In this document: piece after piece, positions 56,137-64,000 of the stretch
Layout of the letters: every line of letters begins with the position of its first letter
Numbering within the stretch: the first letter of the stretch is position 1
NCBI RefSeq assembly: GCF_000092865.1
Contig: NC_014151.1
Span: forward strand, 3,844,001 to 3,908,000
Length of the DNA stretch: 64,000 nucleotides
Source: Cellulomonas flavigena DSM 20109
Lineage (GTDB): Bacteria; Actinomycetota; Actinomycetes; Actinomycetales; Cellulomonadaceae
Direction: 5' to 3'
Translations under genes and position numbers: made by a program
Notes under the pieces: model-generated
Databases searched by the model: none
What the model saw: the letters and a program-made list of their open reading frames with translations, nothing else
What the model was told of the DNA's origin: nothing

Positions 56137-56219
56137 GCCCATCGGTCAGGGACCGAGCACGGGACCGACCCACCGACGCACGTGAAGGAGAGGACACGCT
56201 GTCGTTCAAGGAGAAGTCG

Positions 56220-56465
56220 ATGGTGGCGCTGACCGTCGCCGGGTTGGCCACCGGGGCCATGTGGTACGTGCAGCCGCACACGCCCCAGGAGGTCACGGAG
56301 CAGCGGCGCCAGCAGCAGGAGTCCGACCTGTCGGACTCGCACGAGCAGGTCACCGACGAGCGGCGCCGGCAGGGCATGGAGGACGGCGAGGCGAAGCGGC
56401 GCGACCAGCTGCGCAGCTCCGAGCTCCGACCGCGGCCGGACCTGCCCCGGCTGCGGTTCCGGTGA
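56220..56465 (+). CDS. Small membrane-anchored, charged protein (81 aa)
   Basis: An 81-residue protein: one N-terminal transmembrane helix (VALTVAGLATGAMWYV), then an Arg/Gln/Glu-rich helical tail (QEVTEQRRQQQESDLSDSHE onward) facing one side of the membrane. ATG 56220 has AAGGAG 6 bases upstream. An in-frame CTG at 56199 has an equally good upstream AGGAGAGG and would give the plausible head MSFKEKS, so the true start may be non-standard. No known family. Its stop overlaps the next gene (GTGA). Confidence 0.7.
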   Translation: MVALTVAGLATGAMWYVQPHTPQEVTEQRRQQQESDLSDSHEQVTDERRRQGMEDGEAKRRDQLRSSELRPRPDLPRLRFR

Positions 56466-56971
56466 CCGCCGTGTGGTGGTCGAGCCCCGCCGTGGGCGAC
56501 TGGGTCCGCACGACGCGGACGGAGGCCACGAGCCTCACGGACGTCCTGCAGGGCGGCGGGCTCCCCGCCGGCACGCGCGGCGTCGTCGTGAGCCGGGACG
56601 GCCGCTGGGCCCGCGTGCGCGCCGAGGACACGCTCGGCACGGTCGAGGTCACCGTGCCGGCGCACCACCTGCGGGTCACGGCCCGCGGCCGGGGCGAGGA
56701 GGCGTTCGCCCGGTCGGCAGGGCTGCGGTCGGCGGTCAGGGTGGGCGCGTTCCTCGCGCTCGCCGCCCCGGTGCTGTGGTTCGTCGTGCAGTACATGTGG
56801 ATCAACCGTGGCACGGACGGTCTGCTGGTGGCGCTCGTCCTCGCGGCCCTCGACTCGGCCGCCGTGTCCCTCCTCGAGCTCGTCGACGACCCCGTCCGCG
56901 CGGTCCTCGCCGCCGGCCTGTTCGCCCTCACGGCACGGGTGGCCTTCGGCCCCCGGAAGGGGGAGCGATGA
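56462..56971 (+). CDS. Sensor-like membrane protein with an N-terminal beta domain
   Basis: A 169-residue protein: a beta-rich N-terminal domain (about 1-85) with an SH3-like look (VGDWVRTTRTEATSLTDVLQ, LPAGTRGVVVSRDGRWARVR) and two or three transmembrane helices (about 92-160). I do not recognise a family. GTG 56462 overlaps the stop of the small anchored protein, and its own stop overlaps the VWA gene (ATGA), so the three are translated as a unit. Confidence 0.78.
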   Translation: MTAVWWSSPAVGDWVRTTRTEATSLTDVLQGGGLPAGTRGVVVSRDGRWARVRAEDTLGTVEVTVPAHHLRVTARGRGEEAFARSAGLRSAVRVGAFLALAAPVLWFVVQYMWINRGTDGLLVALVLAALDSAAVSLLELVDDPVRAVLAAGLFALTARVAFGPRKGER

Positions 56972-57729
56972 CGTTCGTCGGCACGCGGTCGGGGGCCCTC
57001 GCGTCCCCCCGGCAGCTGGGCGAGCTCGCACCGCTCAGCACGGCCCGGCGCCGCCGGTGGCCGTTCGCGCTGCTGCTCGCGGCCGCGCTCCTCGGCGCCG
57101 CCGCCTGGTGGGACGCCGCACGACCGCCCACGTCGCTGGCGGAGTCCGCTCTCGTCGGCGCGCGCGGGCCGGCGTGCGTGCGCCTCGTCGTCGCGGAGGA
57201 CGTGTCGGGGTCGATGAGCGACTTCACCGCGGCCCGCCGCAGCGCGCTCGCCGAGCTGGTCGCGTGGGCGCCGCGCAACCTGCGTGCCGACGACGAGCTC
57301 GTGGTGCTCGGTTTCGCCGGGAGCACGGACGTCCCGTGGGGTCCGTGGACCGTCGCGGACCTGCCCGGCGCCCCGGGGCGGACCGGGGGTCCGGCGCTGG
57401 CGGGCGGCACGTTGCTCACCCCGGTGACGTCGACCGTGGCCCAGCTGCCGCCGACCTCGTGCGACACGCTTCTCGTGCTGCTCTCGGACGCGCAGCTCGC
57501 GGACCTGCCGGCCGCCGAGGCGCAGGGGCTGCGGGTGCTCGCCGACGCCGGCGTCCACGACCTGCGGCTCCTGGTGCCGACGGCCGCGATCGACGTGCCC
57601 GGGGAGTGGCTCGATGCGTTCCCCAGCGCCCCGCCGATCGTCGTCGACGGCACGGACGCCGCTGCGACGGGCCTCACGGTCGCGCGCATGCTCGCCCAGG
57701 TCACCGACCAGGAGGTGGTGCGCAGGTGA
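56968..57729 (+). CDS. Membrane-anchored VWA domain protein
   Basis: A 253-residue protein: one N-terminal transmembrane helix (about 31-49) and a von Willebrand factor A domain (about 68-250). The metal-ion site opens with VAEDVSGSM (Asp78, Ser80, Ser82); LVVLGFAGS follows, and TLLVLLSDAQLADLP carries the later Asp of the MIDAS. The Thr loop GGTLLTPV is also present. It would bind a protein ligand through Mg2+ outside the cell. ATG 56968 overlaps the previous stop. In the block it is the likely partner-recognition protein next to the OmpA lipoprotein and the CHAT protein. Confidence 0.88.
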   Translation: MTFVGTRSGALASPRQLGELAPLSTARRRRWPFALLLAAALLGAAAWWDAARPPTSLAESALVGARGPACVRLVVAEDVSGSMSDFTAARRSALAELVAWAPRNLRADDELVVLGFAGSTDVPWGPWTVADLPGAPGRTGGPALAGGTLLTPVTSTVAQLPPTSCDTLLVLLSDAQLADLPAAEAQGLRVLADAGVHDLRLLVPTAAIDVPGEWLDAFPSAPPIVVDGTDAAATGLTVARMLAQVTDQEVVRR

Positions 57730-57802
57730 TCGCGCCCACCCGCGTGGGTGAAACCTCGCAGATCGTCCCGAACCGGGTGTCGAGCGATGCTAGACACCCC
57801 AC

Positions 57803-59212
57803 ATGCCGGACGCGTCCCCCCCGCCCACCGTCGTCGTCCCTCCCGAGGTGCTCGCCGACGCCCTCGCCTGGGCCCCGTGGAGGTCGCGGGAGGGCATCGT
57901 GACGCGCAAGATGGTCGTCGCCCGGGCCGTGGCCGCGTGCAGGGCGCACGCCGTGCCCCTGGAACCCGTGCCCGAGCGCGGACTCAACGCGATCCTCGAC
58001 CACCTCGCCGACCTCGCATGGGTGCGGGCGCAGTACCGCGACGACGTGTGCTCGCTGGCGGGGTCCACGGACACGTCGAACCGCAAGATGCTCGCCCGCG
58101 AGCACCACACGACGGCGGACGAGCTCCTGGAGCTCACCCTCGAGTGGGGCGTGCCCGTGCTCGTCGCGACCTGGCACGCACGCCGCCTCGCGTGGGACGT
58201 GGCCAAGGAGGCGCTCGACGCGGCACCGCCCCCGCTCGCCTCCGCGTGGCGGGAGCTGTTCCGCGACAGCGCCAGCGCGAAGGGCGGGTTCGCGCGGGCC
58301 GACGTCACCGCGGCCGCCATCGGCGCGATGCAGGACCGGGCGAGCGCCGAGGCGTTCCGTGCGGCACCGCCCCTCCAGGAGCTCAGCCGCGTGGCCCACG
58401 CGTACCGGGCGGACTACCTGGAGCACGAGTTCCTGCCGCGGCTGGCCGTGCCCTCGGACCGCGCGGCGGTCCAGCGCGTCATCAGCGTCGCCCGCACAGC
58501 GGCCGGCGACGTCCGCGAGCCGCTGCTGCGACCGCGGGGCCGCTCGCTCGCCGGCCCCGCTCCGCGGGAGGCGCAGCTCGGGCTCTGGGTCGCGGACCGG
58601 GCGGCGGAGCTGGAGGAGCTCACGAAGTACGGCGCGCTGTACGCCCGCAGCCAGGGTCTGAGCGTCATCGAGGCGGAGGAGGTCGTCGAGCGGGCGTCCG
58701 TGCGGCTGCGCGGCAGCGGAGGCGCGACGACGCTGAGCGGCGAGTGGTGGAAGATCCTGCTGGACGAGCTCCGCCCGTACCGCAGGCGCCCGATCTCGGC
58801 CGAGCGGATCGAGGACGAGCTGTGGGAGTCCCCGGAGACGGTCCAGGCGGACGATGCCGCCATCGCGCGCTCCGAGGAGCTGCGGGACCGGATGTACGCG
58901 CAGCTCGCGCAGATGGAGGGGGACCCTCTCGCGCGGGAGGCGGCCGAGGTGTGGCTGCGGTCCGCCGAGGAGGTCCTCGAGGACACCGCGCAGCGACCGA
59001 CGAGGCGCAAGGTCATGCTGCGCGCACGTCAGAAGGTCAGCGAGCACCTCGTCGCCCGCGGCGTCCCGGACGAGCAGGTCGACCAGGTCCTGCGCACCGC
59101 CCGGCTCACGCTCGGCACGCTGTACGCCGCGGCGCAGCGCGAGGACGATCCGGCGCCCGCGGGTCGTCCGGACCAGGACCTGTGGGCGGTCGACGACGCG
59201 GGCCGACCGTGA
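57803..59212 (+). CDS. Protein of unknown function with a weakly sigma-like C-terminal half
   Basis: A 469-residue soluble, mostly helical protein. I do not recognise a family. The second half (about 280-440) has helices arranged somewhat like an ECF sigma factor: YARSQGLSVIEAEEVVERAS resembles a region-2 helix and a Glu/Arg-rich helix pair (LREELRDRMYAQLAQ-like) occurs later, but the resemblance is weak and the core DNA-binding residues are not certain. The first half carries LADLAWVRAQYRDDVCSLAG. ATG 57803 is preceded by GCTAGACA at 57789-57796, a possible leaderless promoter, so the gene may start its own transcript 73 bases after the VWA stop. Confidence 0.6.
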   Translation: MPDASPPPTVVVPPEVLADALAWAPWRSREGIVTRKMVVARAVAACRAHAVPLEPVPERGLNAILDHLADLAWVRAQYRDDVCSLAGSTDTSNRKMLAREHHTTADELLELTLEWGVPVLVATWHARRLAWDVAKEALDAAPPPLASAWRELFRDSASAKGGFARADVTAAAIGAMQDRASAEAFRAAPPLQELSRVAHAYRADYLEHEFLPRLAVPSDRAAVQRVISVARTAAGDVREPLLRPRGRSLAGPAPREAQLGLWVADRAAELEELTKYGALYARSQGLSVIEAEEVVERASVRLRGSGGATTLSGEWWKILLDELRPYRRRPISAERIEDELWESPETVQADDAAIARSEELRDRMYAQLAQMEGDPLAREAAEVWLRSAEEVLEDTAQRPTRRKVMLRARQKVSEHLVARGVPDEQVDQVLRTARLTLGTLYAAAQREDDPAPAGRPDQDLWAVDDAGRP

Positions 59213-59298
59213 CGGCGCGCCACCACTCCGGGACGGGCCCGGAAGACCGATCGGGTGCGAGCATCGCGCCGGACGCACGACGACCCGAAGGACATGAC

Positions 59299-60723
59299 GT
59301 GGACGATCAGACCAGGCCCGAGCGAGACGGTCTCGCGTGGGTGTGGGACGGCGCGCCTCCCGGCGCCTGGACGGTCACCGTGCCGCTCCCCCGGGGTGCG
59401 TCGTACCAGGTGGACCCGGCCGACCCGTGGACCACCGTGGGCTGGGAGATCCCGCCCGGTGTCGACGCGGGCGTCGTCGCGGTGGCGTTCGGCGAGGAGT
59501 GGGCAGCCCTGCTGGCGTCCGCACTGACGGCGGGCGGGGACCCGACGGTCCCCCGCCCGCCGCGCGTCGCCGACGGCTGGGCGCGGCTGGCCGTCGTCCG
59601 CGCCGTCGCGGGGAACGGCATCGTCACGGTTCACCCCGACCTCGTGGCGCTCGACGAGGCCCTGGCCTGGGCGTGGGCCGGTCAGGACGAGATGGCCCAC
59701 GCGCGGCTCGCGGACGCCCCGTGCATCCTCGAGGAGCTCCTCGCGGTCGCGCAGGCCGGCCTGCTGCCGGTCGCCTGCGAGGACGACGTGCGTGCCGCGT
59801 GGTCGCTGGCGGAGCGGCTGGGCCTGGACACCCCGGGTACCCCCCTGCCCGGTGGCACGGACCTCGCGGCACGCGTCGACACCACCGACGTGGCGGACCT
59901 CGCCGCCTCCGCACAGGACGACGCCCGCTCGACGTGGCTGCTCGGGCGCCTCTCCGGGGCCGCCGTCGCCGCCGGGGGCGCCGGTCTCGCGGAGGAGCTG
60001 GCCGACGCGGTGCCGGGCGACCACCCGGTGGTCCCCGCGCCGGTGCCGGTACGGCGCCCGACGATCGCCGAGGTCGTCGCGGTGCACGCCCTGCAGCCCG
60101 TGCTCGAGCAGGCCGCGGTCGACGGCCTGCCGCCGGACGACGCCCACCCCGACGGCCCCCGGGGCGGGCGCCCCGGTGGTCTGGACGGCGCGAGCGTCGA
60201 CGAGGTGCGAGCCGCGCTCGCCGTGTACCGCGAGCGGGGCGTGGCGCGTCGCGTCGCCGAGCTGGAGGCGTGGCTCGCGCAGCGCGAGCCGGACCTGACG
60301 GCCGAGCTCGCGGACCTCGTCGACGCCGACCTGGTGCTCATGGTGTGGGGCTTCGAGCTGCGCCTCGAGGGTGCGACCGCGCACCGCGGGACGGACCTCG
60401 CCGCGGGGCCCGTCCGCCTGCCGCTGGAGTCCGAGGCCCTGTTCCACGAGCTGCTGGGCCGTGCCCGGGTGGAGACCGACGGCTGGCCGGCACTGACACT
60501 GGCGCTCGACGGGCAGCACCTCACCGTCGATCTGTGGCTCCCGGCCGAGCCCGCGCGTCCGGTCGCCGCGGCACGCGTCGTCGTGCCCACGTCGTCCGGC
60601 GCGGTCGAGGTCGCGCTGACCGGGGTCGACGAGCTGCAGGCCACGGGTGCCGTGGACCTCGCGCCCGGCGCCGTGCTGACCACCGGCGCGGTCGAGGTCG
60701 TGGGGGTGCGTCATGCCGGCTGA
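59299..60723 (+). CDS. Unknown protein preceding the CHAT gene
   Basis: A 474-residue soluble protein. Its N-terminal part (about 10-60) has a beta pattern (AWTVTVPLPRGASYQVDPAD), the middle is helical with Asp/Ala-rich repeats, and the C-terminal 120 residues are beta-rich again (VEVALTGVDELQATGAVDL), like a small adaptor domain. No catalytic motif is evident. GTG 59299 is preferred over the in-frame GTG 59209, which overlaps the previous stop, because the stretch between them uses many A/T-ending codons unlike this genome and AAGGA lies 8 bases before 59299. It overlaps the CHAT gene by 11 bases, so the two are coupled and probably act together. Confidence 0.68.
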   Translation: MDDQTRPERDGLAWVWDGAPPGAWTVTVPLPRGASYQVDPADPWTTVGWEIPPGVDAGVVAVAFGEEWAALLASALTAGGDPTVPRPPRVADGWARLAVVRAVAGNGIVTVHPDLVALDEALAWAWAGQDEMAHARLADAPCILEELLAVAQAGLLPVACEDDVRAAWSLAERLGLDTPGTPLPGGTDLAARVDTTDVADLAASAQDDARSTWLLGRLSGAAVAAGGAGLAEELADAVPGDHPVVPAPVPVRRPTIAEVVAVHALQPVLEQAAVDGLPPDDAHPDGPRGGRPGGLDGASVDEVRAALAVYRERGVARRVAELEAWLAQREPDLTAELADLVDADLVLMVWGFELRLEGATAHRGTDLAAGPVRLPLESEALFHELLGRARVETDGWPALTLALDGQHLTVDLWLPAEPARPVAAARVVVPTSSGAVEVALTGVDELQATGAVDLAPGAVLTTGAVEVVGVRHAG

Positions 60724-63700
60724 GCCGCCCGCGTCCCCAGCCGACGGCCTCGGAGAGGGCCTCGACGCCTGGCGCCGCTTCATCGACACCGCCGTCGCCG
60801 CGGACGACCCGGACACCACGCCCTTCGTGCTGGCGTCGGCCGCCGCAGCGCTCGTGTCACCGTCGTTCCTTCCCAAGGACGCACCGAGGCCGGGCCTCCC
60901 CGAAGGTGATCCGAACACGGCGCTGCTGCGTCGCATCGGTGCGGAGCTGCTGGGATGGTCCGGACGCACGGACGGGACGCTCGGCGCCACCTGGCGCGTG
61001 CTGGGGCTGGCGCTGGCCACACGCCATCCGAAGGAGGGCCGAGGGCCGGTCGATGAGCTCGCCCAGCGGGTCCGCGAGGTGCAGGAGGCCGCCGACACGG
61101 CCGCGGGGATCGACCCCACCCTGCACGCCTGGGCGCTCATCGCGCTGGCCGCGATGCACCGCAACGCCCACGGTCTCGAGGCTGCCCTGGAGGCGGCCGA
61201 GCACGCGCTCGCGGTCGCCCGCACTCACCGCTCCCAGGACGACACCCCGATCCCGGTGCTCGTCGAGGCGACGGGAGGCGCCGCGTGGATCCCCGGGCAC
61301 CGCGCCGTCCAGATCATGCTCGAGTCACGGGCCCTGGCCCGGGTCGCCATCGCACGGCACATGCAGCGCGACTACGCAGGAGCAGCTGCGGCTCGTGACG
61401 AGCAGATCGACGTCACGGCGACCGTCCGCGACCAGTACCCGTCGCTGTACGCGAGCGCGCTGTCCCTGCGCTCCGAGACGGCCCTCCACCTCGGCGACCT
61501 CCCCACGGCCCTGCGCCGTGCCGACGAGCTCGCCGCCTGGGCGCAGGAGTGCACCGACACGACCACCCGACGGACGCACCTGCGCCGGGCGTCCGAGCTC
61601 GCGCTCTTCCTGGACGACTGGGACCGGGCACGCGAGCTGCGTCTGGAGCGCCTGCGCCTGTGCCTCGAGCGGGTCCTGGACCCGGTACCGGAGCTCGAGC
61701 CCGCGTCCGTGCACGCCGAGCTGCCGGCGCTGGTGCGGCGCGGGCGCCGGGCGGCGCTGACGGCGATCGGCAACGACGCCTACGAGCTGGCGCGGCTGGC
61801 GCTGAGCTCGGGCGCGGCCGAGCACGACCCCACGGTGCGCGCCGTGGCCCGCGCCTGGCTCGACGTCGCGGACGACGCCTGGGAGGACATCGCGCTCAAC
61901 GGCGCCGTCGCCGTCCGGTACCGCCGACTCGAGGCCGACGCCCTCGACGGCGCCCTGCCCCCGCTCGAGGTGGGACGGGGCATGGTCGAGTGCAGCCGGA
62001 GCTGGCGGCGTGTCGCCGGCAAGCGCCGTTCGGCGGTGCGCGCCGCCCGGCTGGGCGCTCCCGGTGACCCCGAGGTCCTCGCCCGGCTCGAGGAGCTCGC
62101 GGTCGACGCCCCCACGCTGGACCTCGCGCGCATCGACCGCGGCATCGCGCGGTGGCACCTGCGCGCCGCGGACGAGCTGACGGGGGACGCGCGCGTGCAG
62201 GCGCTCGTCGCGGCTCGTCGCCACGCGGCGTCGTCCGCCGCCGGGCTCGTCCTGCGCCGCCCCGACGGCACGGTGCTCGACCTCGATCCCGAGGCCCGCA
62301 TCGACGCGCTCCAGCTCCAGGTCGACACGACGGTGGCGCTGCGGGAGGCGGGCGCCGTCGTCGACGGCACGGACGAGACCGCCGAGCTCGCGCTGCGCGT
62401 GGCGACCCTGCCGGCTGTCGCCCAGCGCTTCGCCGCCTCGGGGAGCCGCACGCGGCGCCTCGCGCTCGAGCGCCGCTACCGCGACTGGCTCCGCGACACG
62501 ATCGTCCTGGCGGCGCGGCTGCAGGACGGCGACGCGGTCGACCAGGTCGCGGAGGTCCTGCGGCGCGACCTCGTCGGGACGATCCTCTACGGCCTCACGC
62601 AGGACGAGATGGCGCCCGGACAGATCGCCGAGCTCGCGCGCGAGCTGACCGCGACGCTCAACGCGACCGTCGAGGACCTCGACGCGGCTGACGACCCGTC
62701 CCCTGGCGACCCCTCGACCGGCCACCGCGCCGTGACGCTCGACGAGCAGCTCGACAAGACGCTCGACGTCATGGGGCAGGTGCTCGGCCCGGTCGCCCGC
62801 ACCCTGTTCGACCCCCGCACGGTCGGCGACCACACGGTGGCGGGTGCGCTGGACAGCGCCTACGGCACCCGCCGTGCGGCGGTCCTGTCGCTGGTGCTGC
62901 TGCCGTCGGACGAGCCGCAGCTGGTCCGCCACCTGGCCTGGCGCGCCGAGGACGACGGCCCGGTGGCGGAGCACCTCGACGTGGTGCCCGCGCCCCGCTG
63001 GCTCGCGGGGTTCGAGGTGGGCCACGAGCCGGAGCGGTTCTTCGCGCGCCTGACGAGCCTCCCGCGGACCGTGCTGCCCGACCACCTCGCCGGTCTGCTC
63101 GCGACGACGGACGCCGAGCACCCGCTGCCACTGACGGTCGTGCCGACCGGGCTGCTCGGCGTGCCCTTCGCGGCCCTCGTGTCGGGCGGACGCCTCGTCC
63201 TGGAGACGGCGTCGGTCGCCGCGGCGCAGTCACTGCAGGCGGTCCGCACGCTCGCCGGCCTCACCACGCCCGACGCCGAGGGCGCACCCCCGTGGGACGT
63301 GGCCGTCTACGACCTCGTCACGCTCAAGCACACCGAGGAGGAGCGGGCGGCGCTGATCGCGCAGCGGCCCAGCACCCACGAGCCGCGGACGCTCGCGGAG
63401 ATGCGGGCCGCCCTGGCCGACCCTGCGCGCCGGGGGGCGATCGGCATCCTCGCGCTCGCGGTGCACGGCACGCGCGGCGCGGACGGCTGGGCCCAGGTGA
63501 AGGTCCTCCCCAGCGGCGAGCTGCTGACGACGGGCCACGTGCTGCAGTGGTACCTGCCGCGGCTGGTCGTCGGGGCGTCGTGCAACACCGACATCCGGTC
63601 CGACGCGGGCGGCGAGCTCGGGGGCTTCCCGCTCGCGTTCCAGCTGCGCGGTGCCGCGACGATCGTCGGCAGCCTGCACTACGTCGAGGACGCCGCGACG

Positions 63701-63862
63701 GCCGAGATCATGGCGGTGTTCTACGCCGCCGTCGGCGCGGGCATGGGCACGGCGGACGCGCTGCGGCACGCGCAGCTGACGTGGGTGAACCGGGACCGCG
63801 CGGCGCGGCTGGCCGACAAGTCACGGTGGGCGTACCTGCTCTGCTACGGGCTGCCGGGCTGA
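60713..63862 (+). CDS. CHAT domain protein (caspase-fold) with helical repeats
   Basis: A 1049-residue protein. Residues about 100-340 are paired helices of TPR type (VDPTLHAWALIALAAMHRNA-like units, MQRDYAGAAAARDEQIDV, LGDLPTALRRADELAAWAQE), about 340-740 are further helices, and about 780-1049 form a CHAT domain of the caspase/separase fold. The catalytic pair is intact: His918 in ALAVHGTRGADGW and Cys957 in VVGASCNTD (the LSACxT region of the family), followed by GGFPLAFQLRGAATIVGSLH and the closing AYLLCYGLPG. CHAT proteins cleave proteins after activation by partners; several are effectors of bacterial conflict systems. ATG 60713 overlaps the previous gene by 11 bases. Confidence 0.9.
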   Translation: MPAEPPASPADGLGEGLDAWRRFIDTAVAADDPDTTPFVLASAAAALVSPSFLPKDAPRPGLPEGDPNTALLRRIGAELLGWSGRTDGTLGATWRVLGLALATRHPKEGRGPVDELAQRVREVQEAADTAAGIDPTLHAWALIALAAMHRNAHGLEAALEAAEHALAVARTHRSQDDTPIPVLVEATGGAAWIPGHRAVQIMLESRALARVAIARHMQRDYAGAAAARDEQIDVTATVRDQYPSLYASALSLRSETALHLGDLPTALRRADELAAWAQECTDTTTRRTHLRRASELALFLDDWDRARELRLERLRLCLERVLDPVPELEPASVHAELPALVRRGRRAALTAIGNDAYELARLALSSGAAEHDPTVRAVARAWLDVADDAWEDIALNGAVAVRYRRLEADALDGALPPLEVGRGMVECSRSWRRVAGKRRSAVRAARLGAPGDPEVLARLEELAVDAPTLDLARIDRGIARWHLRAADELTGDARVQALVAARRHAASSAAGLVLRRPDGTVLDLDPEARIDALQLQVDTTVALREAGAVVDGTDETAELALRVATLPAVAQRFAASGSRTRRLALERRYRDWLRDTIVLAARLQDGDAVDQVAEVLRRDLVGTILYGLTQDEMAPGQIAELARELTATLNATVEDLDAADDPSPGDPSTGHRAVTLDEQLDKTLDVMGQVLGPVARTLFDPRTVGDHTVAGALDSAYGTRRAAVLSLVLLPSDEPQLVRHLAWRAEDDGPVAEHLDVVPAPRWLAGFEVGHEPERFFARLTSLPRTVLPDHLAGLLATTDAEHPLPLTVVPTGLLGVPFAALVSGGRLVLETASVAAAQSLQAVRTLAGLTTPDAEGAPPWDVAVYDLVTLKHTEEERAALIAQRPSTHEPRTLAEMRAALADPARRGAIGILALAVHGTRGADGWAQVKVLPSGELLTTGHVLQWYLPRLVVGASCNTDIRSDAGGELGGFPLAFQLRGAATIVGSLHYVEDAATAEIMAVFYAAVGAGMGTADALRHAQLTWVNRDRAARLADKSRWAYLLCYGLPG

Positions 63863-63868
63863 GGCGGG

Positions 63869-63878
63869 CCGGGGGAAA
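63869..63878 (+). promoter_or_regulatory. CCGGGGGAAA box, site D
   Basis: Exact box starting 7 bases after the CHAT stop and ending 37 bases before ATG 63916. Confidence 0.55.
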
Positions 63879-63915
63879 GGCCATGTGTCATCACCCCACG
63901 ACCCGGGAGGCCCTG

Positions 63916-64000
63916 ATGACCACCACCGATCTCCTCACCGCACCGCCCGCACGCCGCGGCCGCGCTCTGCACCTGGTCGACCTGCAGAACCTCGTGGGGA
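63916..64000 (+). CDS. N-terminal fragment, possible NYN/PIN-like protein (cut by window edge)
   Basis: Only 28 residues are in the window: MTTTDLLTAPPARRGRALHL followed by VDLQNLVG. The LHLVDLQNLVG segment matches the first strand and metal-binding Asp of NYN/PIN-like RNase domains in actinobacteria (the usual LVDLENL), but this is too little to be sure. ATG 63916 has GGGAGG 6 bases upstream and box D 37 bases before, so it belongs to the same regulatory group. An RNase next to a CHAT protein would suit a toxic effector. Confidence 0.5.
   Translation, partial: MTTTDLLTAPPARRGRALHLVDLQNLVG

Noticed and set aside
59209..59298. Longer start (GTG 59209) for the gene before CHAT
   Set aside because: It overlaps the previous stop, but the intervening codons have many A/T-ending codons (GAA, CGA, GGT, GCA, GGA) unlike real genes here, and a better RBS precedes GTG 59299.

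Overview
The window is very GC-rich DNA with strong G/C preference at third codon positions, many GTG starts, frequent 4-base ATGA/GTGA gene overlaps and a large set of leaderless genes (a TAnnnT hexamer ending 6-7 bases before the start codon). Together with a PadR, GntR, TetR and WYL regulator repertoire, a 6-phosphofructokinase of actinobacterial type and a secreted CE15 esterase carrying a C-terminal family 2-like cellulose-binding module, this points to a chromosomal segment of a cellulolytic actinobacterium, most likely Cellulomonas or a close relative. The genus is an inference. No rRNA, tRNA, CRISPR array, insertion sequence or prophage was seen.

Layout. 0-14.8 kb: a cut-off membrane protein, a CPBP protease, a small HTH protein with paired operators, a pseudokinase-flippase fusion, CsbD, a bacteriophytochrome with a SpoIIE phosphatase output coupled to an acyltransferase, an aldo/keto reductase, a class B PBP, a GNAT enzyme, an LLM oxidoreductase, an RsbW-like ATPase and AroD. 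14.8-26 kb: compact regulator/transport modules (PadR, AI-2E exporter, GNAT-LysE, EamA-GntR, SRPBCC-ArsR, YnfA), phosphofructokinase, a GH13 enzyme, a methyltransferase and a DUF2975/HTH pair. 26-38.5 kb: a quinone oxidoreductase between two repeat-rich intergenic regions, a TetR-controlled ABC transporter with a clear operator, a divergent ArgO/ArgP pair, a DUF4173 protein, a reduced FAD-binding protein, a WYL regulator and several small enzymes. 38.5-42 kb: a decayed stretch with a CE15-CBM2 esterase interrupted by an in-frame TAG, and the tail of a glycerol-3-phosphate binding protein (ugpB) fused to an intact GDPD gene. 42-45.8 kb: an SQR-like flavoprotein, a P450 and a HAD phosphatase.

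46-49 kb is a polyamine operon: AdoMet decarboxylase, DUF4178, DUF350 and a membrane-anchored aminopropyltransferase. 49-53 kb holds a secreted LamG-like protein, an FMN reductase divergent from a MarR/hydrolase pair, and a small hypothetical gene.

The most unusual part is 53.3 kb to the right edge. Nine same-strand genes encode an OmpA-domain lipoprotein, a four-helix membrane protein, a small membrane-anchored protein, a sensor-like membrane protein, a membrane VWA protein, two proteins I cannot assign (one with a faintly sigma-like C-terminal half), a large CHAT-domain (caspase-fold) protein with an intact His/Cys pair, and the start of a possible NYN-type protein. Four intergenic gaps in this block carry the same box, CCGGGGGAAA, one of them as three degenerate tandem copies. 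I interpret the block as a co-regulated envelope-linked CHAT protease system, possibly for stress or conflict; the sequence does not prove that function.
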